Assembly (NCBI RefSeq): GCF_027596085.1
Contig: NC_072458.1
Span: 20,341,851-20,405,850, forward strand
Source of the DNA: Anoplopoma fimbria
Lineage: Eukaryota > Chordata > Actinopteri > Perciformes > Anoplopomatidae
DNA: 64,000 nucleotides
Direction: 5' to 3'
In this document: positions 60,303-64,000 of the stretch, piece after piece
Position numbering within the stretch: position 1 is the stretch's first letter
Layout of the letters: every line of letters starts with the position of its first letter
Notes under the pieces: generated by a model
The model's input: only the letters and a program-made list of their open reading frames with translations
Told to the model about the DNA's origin: nothing
Databases searched by the model: none
Translations under genes and position numbers: made by a program

Positions 60303-63300
60303 CCCTTTGCTCCTTGACCCTGCAAATATTTAACAAAAGTGACCTTTTGCAGCTCTTCATCCAACTCTCACAGATGGGAAAAAAACTCTCCGGCCCTCAC
60401 TAATGTTGTTTTTTAAGCCATGGTGAGTAAAACAATGCACCCACTGGCCAGCATAAGGGTTCACATGGTCAGAATTAAATAGTATTCATATAACACTGCT
60501 TGGGTGGTGTCCAAAAGTATTTTAATCCATCCCCATATTACTCTTGGAAAGCTAAATTTAATTCCAACATAAAGCGGAAGAACTTACTATCCAGTCCATC
60601 TCTGTGGTTCCTGAAGTAAAGACAGCAGTTTGTGTGGCTGTCTTTTCTACTCTCCTACTCCCTTGCTCTTGCTTCTTGAGCCCAACAATTGGGTACCGGG
60701 TCCAATCCTGTGGCGTACTTTAAAAAAAGCTGCAATGGAAGATGGTCCATTTATTGAAGATATGAATGTTGTACCGTTTTGAAAACATGGGGTCTTCAGC
60801 TCTCAGAATCCGTGAATCAACCATGTTGTCCAAACTACGTCTTACTACAAAGTATTTTTAACAATATAGCCATACTTAATTTAACATATGTAAATATATG
60901 AGCAAGTTTTGTTCAAAAGATCCGCCTAATAATATATTTATAATATATTTTATATATTTTCATCATATTTATAGTTACAGTTGAAGTAAAGAGAAGAAGA
61001 AGAAATTCAGTGGCATGGATCTTGGCTTTAATGGTCATATTGTCTTTTGAAATTATAAACTATAGGCGAGAATAAAATATTTTATGATTTCCCTTTATTA
61101 GATCTCCCTTTACTATGAAATAGTTTATAGGTAAACTTAGAATGGATTCATATTCCTTAGCTTCTTACTTTTCAAAGGAGACCAGAAATATGCATATGAG
61201 CCTCGTGGTTGAGGAGCTATTCCTGATTCCTGATTCCTTTTTCGGTATGTTATTTTAGGCATTTTTTCCAAATGCTAGGGCTTAAGAGGTTAAATTCTTC
61301 AGAGAAAGAATTTTTCTTTTTCCCTTTCTTTGCTGTCGAGGAAACATACTGCATCTCCTGCTGCGTAATTGTTTGGATTTGTGCAAATACTGAACAATTA
61401 TTAACTCACCTGAAGTGGCACTCTTAAGGCCTCAAGGGCAACGGAAAAATGTCATGGAAAGCACGAAATATCACACTTTTAACCAAAAGTATTTAGCAAA
61501 TTATATTGTTTTTTTATTGCATTGTGAGAAAGAAATGTGTTTTTTTATGCCTGTGTTGCCATGGGGGAAGAATAATAACTTAGAGATGAACACTTAACCT
61601 GCAGGAAACATGGCTGAAACACTGACTTGAAAGAAGCTGCCTGTTCATCATCCCTTGCAGATGAACGGACTCAAACAGTGAACTCAGCCTGCTCTGTAAT
61701 GTTTTCATAGTCCACCATCATCACTCAAATAGCAAGAGAACATCTCCCAAAGCTCACCAAAGGCTTTTCTTCCTAAAGGACCCCGCAGGTAGCTCAGAGC
61801 CTCACAACCAATTCTTAGGTTTCTTAATCAAAAGCATCTCCACAAACCTCCATTCCTGCCTGCCTCGGCTCTAAACCTCACTGTATTGCTGCTCAGTTGG
61901 CAACCAGCTGAAGGAAAGGAGCACAGAGATTGTCATCAATTCTCCTATTGCATGTGTTTCATGGAAAAAAACAACTTTCATCTGACAGACAGCACTGATC
62001 CACTGAGAGCAAAACAAACCACAACACCTGAACAGTTTGCTCAGGTGTTAGTCTGTCTGCCTCCGTCTGGTATTAACAGCCTTCCAACCACCTCGGGCCC
62101 CTATGGAGCTGTAATCCTACTACGGGAGCTGTTTAGCATATCCTATTTATTAGTAGTCTGCTGTCACACCTTCCTGCCTTCTGCTTAATTGCTGCCTATA
62201 TTTGAGCTTATCTCTTTCAGAATGTGACTCATAGCCTCTTCTGCACCAACTGGAGTTGACTACTGAATGATTCTCTGCTAAGTAACACTGGGAAAGTATG
62301 CATATGTGTCATTGTCCAGGGAAAACCCATGTACATCCTCATTTGTTGAATTTCAAATTTAAGTTTTGTTTAAGAAAAAGCTCCACGTATTTAAAGTCTC
62401 AGCAATACTCAGAGGAGATAATTTCATAGAGATAATAACTTTGACACTAGAACTTTTCCACTTGAATTTTCTAACTCCATCTGCTGAAGCCTCATCTTAG
62501 CTTTTGCAGTTTTTGTCACCCATCTATGACACCTGAATTGCATTTTTGGGGATTTTTTCAAAGCCAATATGGACACATGTGTATTGTAAAACTAAGATAG
62601 ACTTGTAAAAATGTCAACCCATAGAAATAGAGTAACAGTAGAACGGATGTTACCATCAAAAACAGGATATTCAGAGTGGTGGCCATAAAAAAAACAAAAA
62701 AAAAAACCATCCTGAGCATAAAAGGATGCATATCAAATAGGCTAACCAACAATACAATTTTAAGTGGGCTATTGCAACCCATAGAGTACAGTCAGACAAC
62801 GACAATGTCAACGATGATGACATCTTTGACAGTAAAGAGTCAAATAAGTCCTCCTTAAATAAGTCAATGACTCGTTGCTAACAACAAAGTTTAATGAATT
62901 TTGTACAAGTGTTTTTCACTATAAAATGACCAGCCCACTCTGGCAGCACTGGCTGGTAATAAGCGGTCCCTCTTATGTACAAGTCAAGTCAAATGACCAC
63001 GGAATCATCTCAATGTTTGTTCTACTCCTATTCTATTTATATATGTTAACCTATACTTAAAGACAACGAAACCAATTAAAAAAATAAATTGTGTTGGAGA
63101 TATGTTGTTTTCACAGGACAGTGATGCACCGTTGGTCTTATCAAGATTCAGATAGCCACATGCAAAACACAAGGAGTCACCTGCTGCAGGTGAACGAGCT
63201 TAACCAGGTCAAGATACCCATATGACAAGGACATGATCCTTGGCTTCCCTCCCATTAAACTCTCCCAAGTTCCATGGAAGGCTCAGTCAAACTGGATGAA

Positions 63301-63723
63301 CCACTGTAGGGGATTCACAAGCCTTTGTGTTTATAAAGTGAGTTCTTCCTCGCAAACTGTTTCCTTCTTATTTCATAATTCCTTTTTTTATTTCCTGTCT
63401 TCCATGTTGGCACTGGCTCACACAAGCCGAGCGCTGAAATTATGACAACTGTCCAAGGAGATGATGTAATCTAGGTTGTGTCACAGTAACAATGACACAT
63501 TCCAATTTGAGCATTTAAATTCATGCTGCATGTAGGTCGTCCGTCTCGGGATGCAGTCTTTTATCTCAGATCTATACAAGATCTAGATTACAACTGAAAA
63601 AAAAAATAACTGCCACGTCCGTGTAAGAAAAATACATGCAGGCTCCAACTGTAGTGTCAGCGTTAGCTTACACAACAGTGTTTGCACAGTGTCCCTACCA
63701 GACTGCACACTCCAACACGTAAG
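60303..63723. other. Non-coding stretch, no gene seen
   Basis: AT-rich, with an especially AT-rich part at 60890-60980, a tandem TCCTGATTCCTGATTCC at about 61214-61230, and an A-rich patch at 62688-62706. No exon or recognised repeat family. Confidence 0.45.
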
Positions 63724-64000
63724 CCTTCAGACATGATGATCCACGCCTCAGTGTTCTCAGAACTTGTCGGTGTCTTTTCAAGCGTTTGCTACGGTACAAC
63801 ACCTACCACGATGACTCAGAATTCCTCTGTCATGCTAAACTGTTTCAGCACAGTGCTTTTAACAATGAGTACTCTATGTGCAGCACACAGTGTGCCACGA
63901 TGTCCGACTGCACACTGAGGCCCAGGCCTGGATGTAGGTGGAGTGATGATGCCGTCTCGTGCGTCCTCACGAGCACGTATCGAGAGGACGTGCTGCGATT
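63724..64000 (+). other. Open frame running off the window edge
   Basis: One plus-strand frame is open from just after a stop at about 63721 to the window end, some 92 codons, Cys- and Arg-rich with the stretch LLRYNTYHDDSEFLCHAKLF. Two minus-strand frames over 63835-64000 are also open, so the openness may only reflect local composition. No acceptor site or domain is convincing. Confidence 0.15.

Noticed and set aside
63724..64000. Exon entering from the right edge
   Set aside because: The frame is open but unsupported by a splice acceptor or domain, and other frames there are open too. Listed only at very low confidence.

Overview
The window reads as vertebrate nuclear DNA, most likely a percomorph teleost. 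It is AT-leaning and full of long (CA)n/(TG)n arrays, about 20 of them over 30 bp, with (GA)n, (GAT)n and (ATCTT)n tracts. It carries dispersed repeats of types I know from fish genomes: LINE 3' tails, a tRNA-derived SINE, a 'CATTTAGCAGATGC...AAAGCGACTTACA' element, a Tc1-like relic and several percomorph-type repeats. No bacterial-style gene packing, rRNA, tRNA gene or CRISPR array is visible.

I find no protein-coding exon I can support. Most long open frames are simple repeats read through (poly-Val/Cys or poly-Thr/His), polypurine or trinucleotide tracts, or transposon copies. The window is best described as a gene desert, or a very large intron, with regulatory-looking segments and repeats. 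Family names come from recognition of the sequence; no database was searched.

Layout. 0-5.7 kb: microsatellites, a LINE tail with 14 ATCTT units, two pieces of a dispersed repeat and a G-poor low-complexity stretch. 6.0-6.9 kb: the best candidate conserved noncoding block. 7.3-7.8 and 18.4-18.9 kb: two copies, in opposite orientation, of one roughly 0.5 kb inverted-repeat transposon. 9-10.4, 16.8-18.3, 19.7-20.0 and 27.4-28.5 kb: further low-repeat candidate regulatory blocks. 25.4-25.7 kb: a SINE on the minus strand with a 12 bp target-site duplication. 32.4-33.1 kb: two fish repeats side by side. 34.9-39.4 kb: more candidate conserved blocks. 41.3-41.9 kb: a polypurine tract of about 0.6 kb. 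47.4-49.3 kb: a triple CCAAT cluster, GC-capped CA/TG arrays and a nested repeat with a CTCF-like core. 50.3-51.2 kb: about 0.9 kb of decayed ACT trinucleotide repeat. 51.4-53.0 kb: a dense cluster of CA and TG arrays. 54.7-55.1 kb: the Tc1-like relic. 58.2-58.5 kb: a 71 bp minisatellite. 60.2-60.3 kb: a near-perfect 54 bp-arm hairpin.

Since no genes are present there is no pathway to describe. If the window has a function it is most likely long-range cis-regulation of a gene outside it, with transposons having supplied some motifs (CCAAT, CRE-like, CTCF-like).
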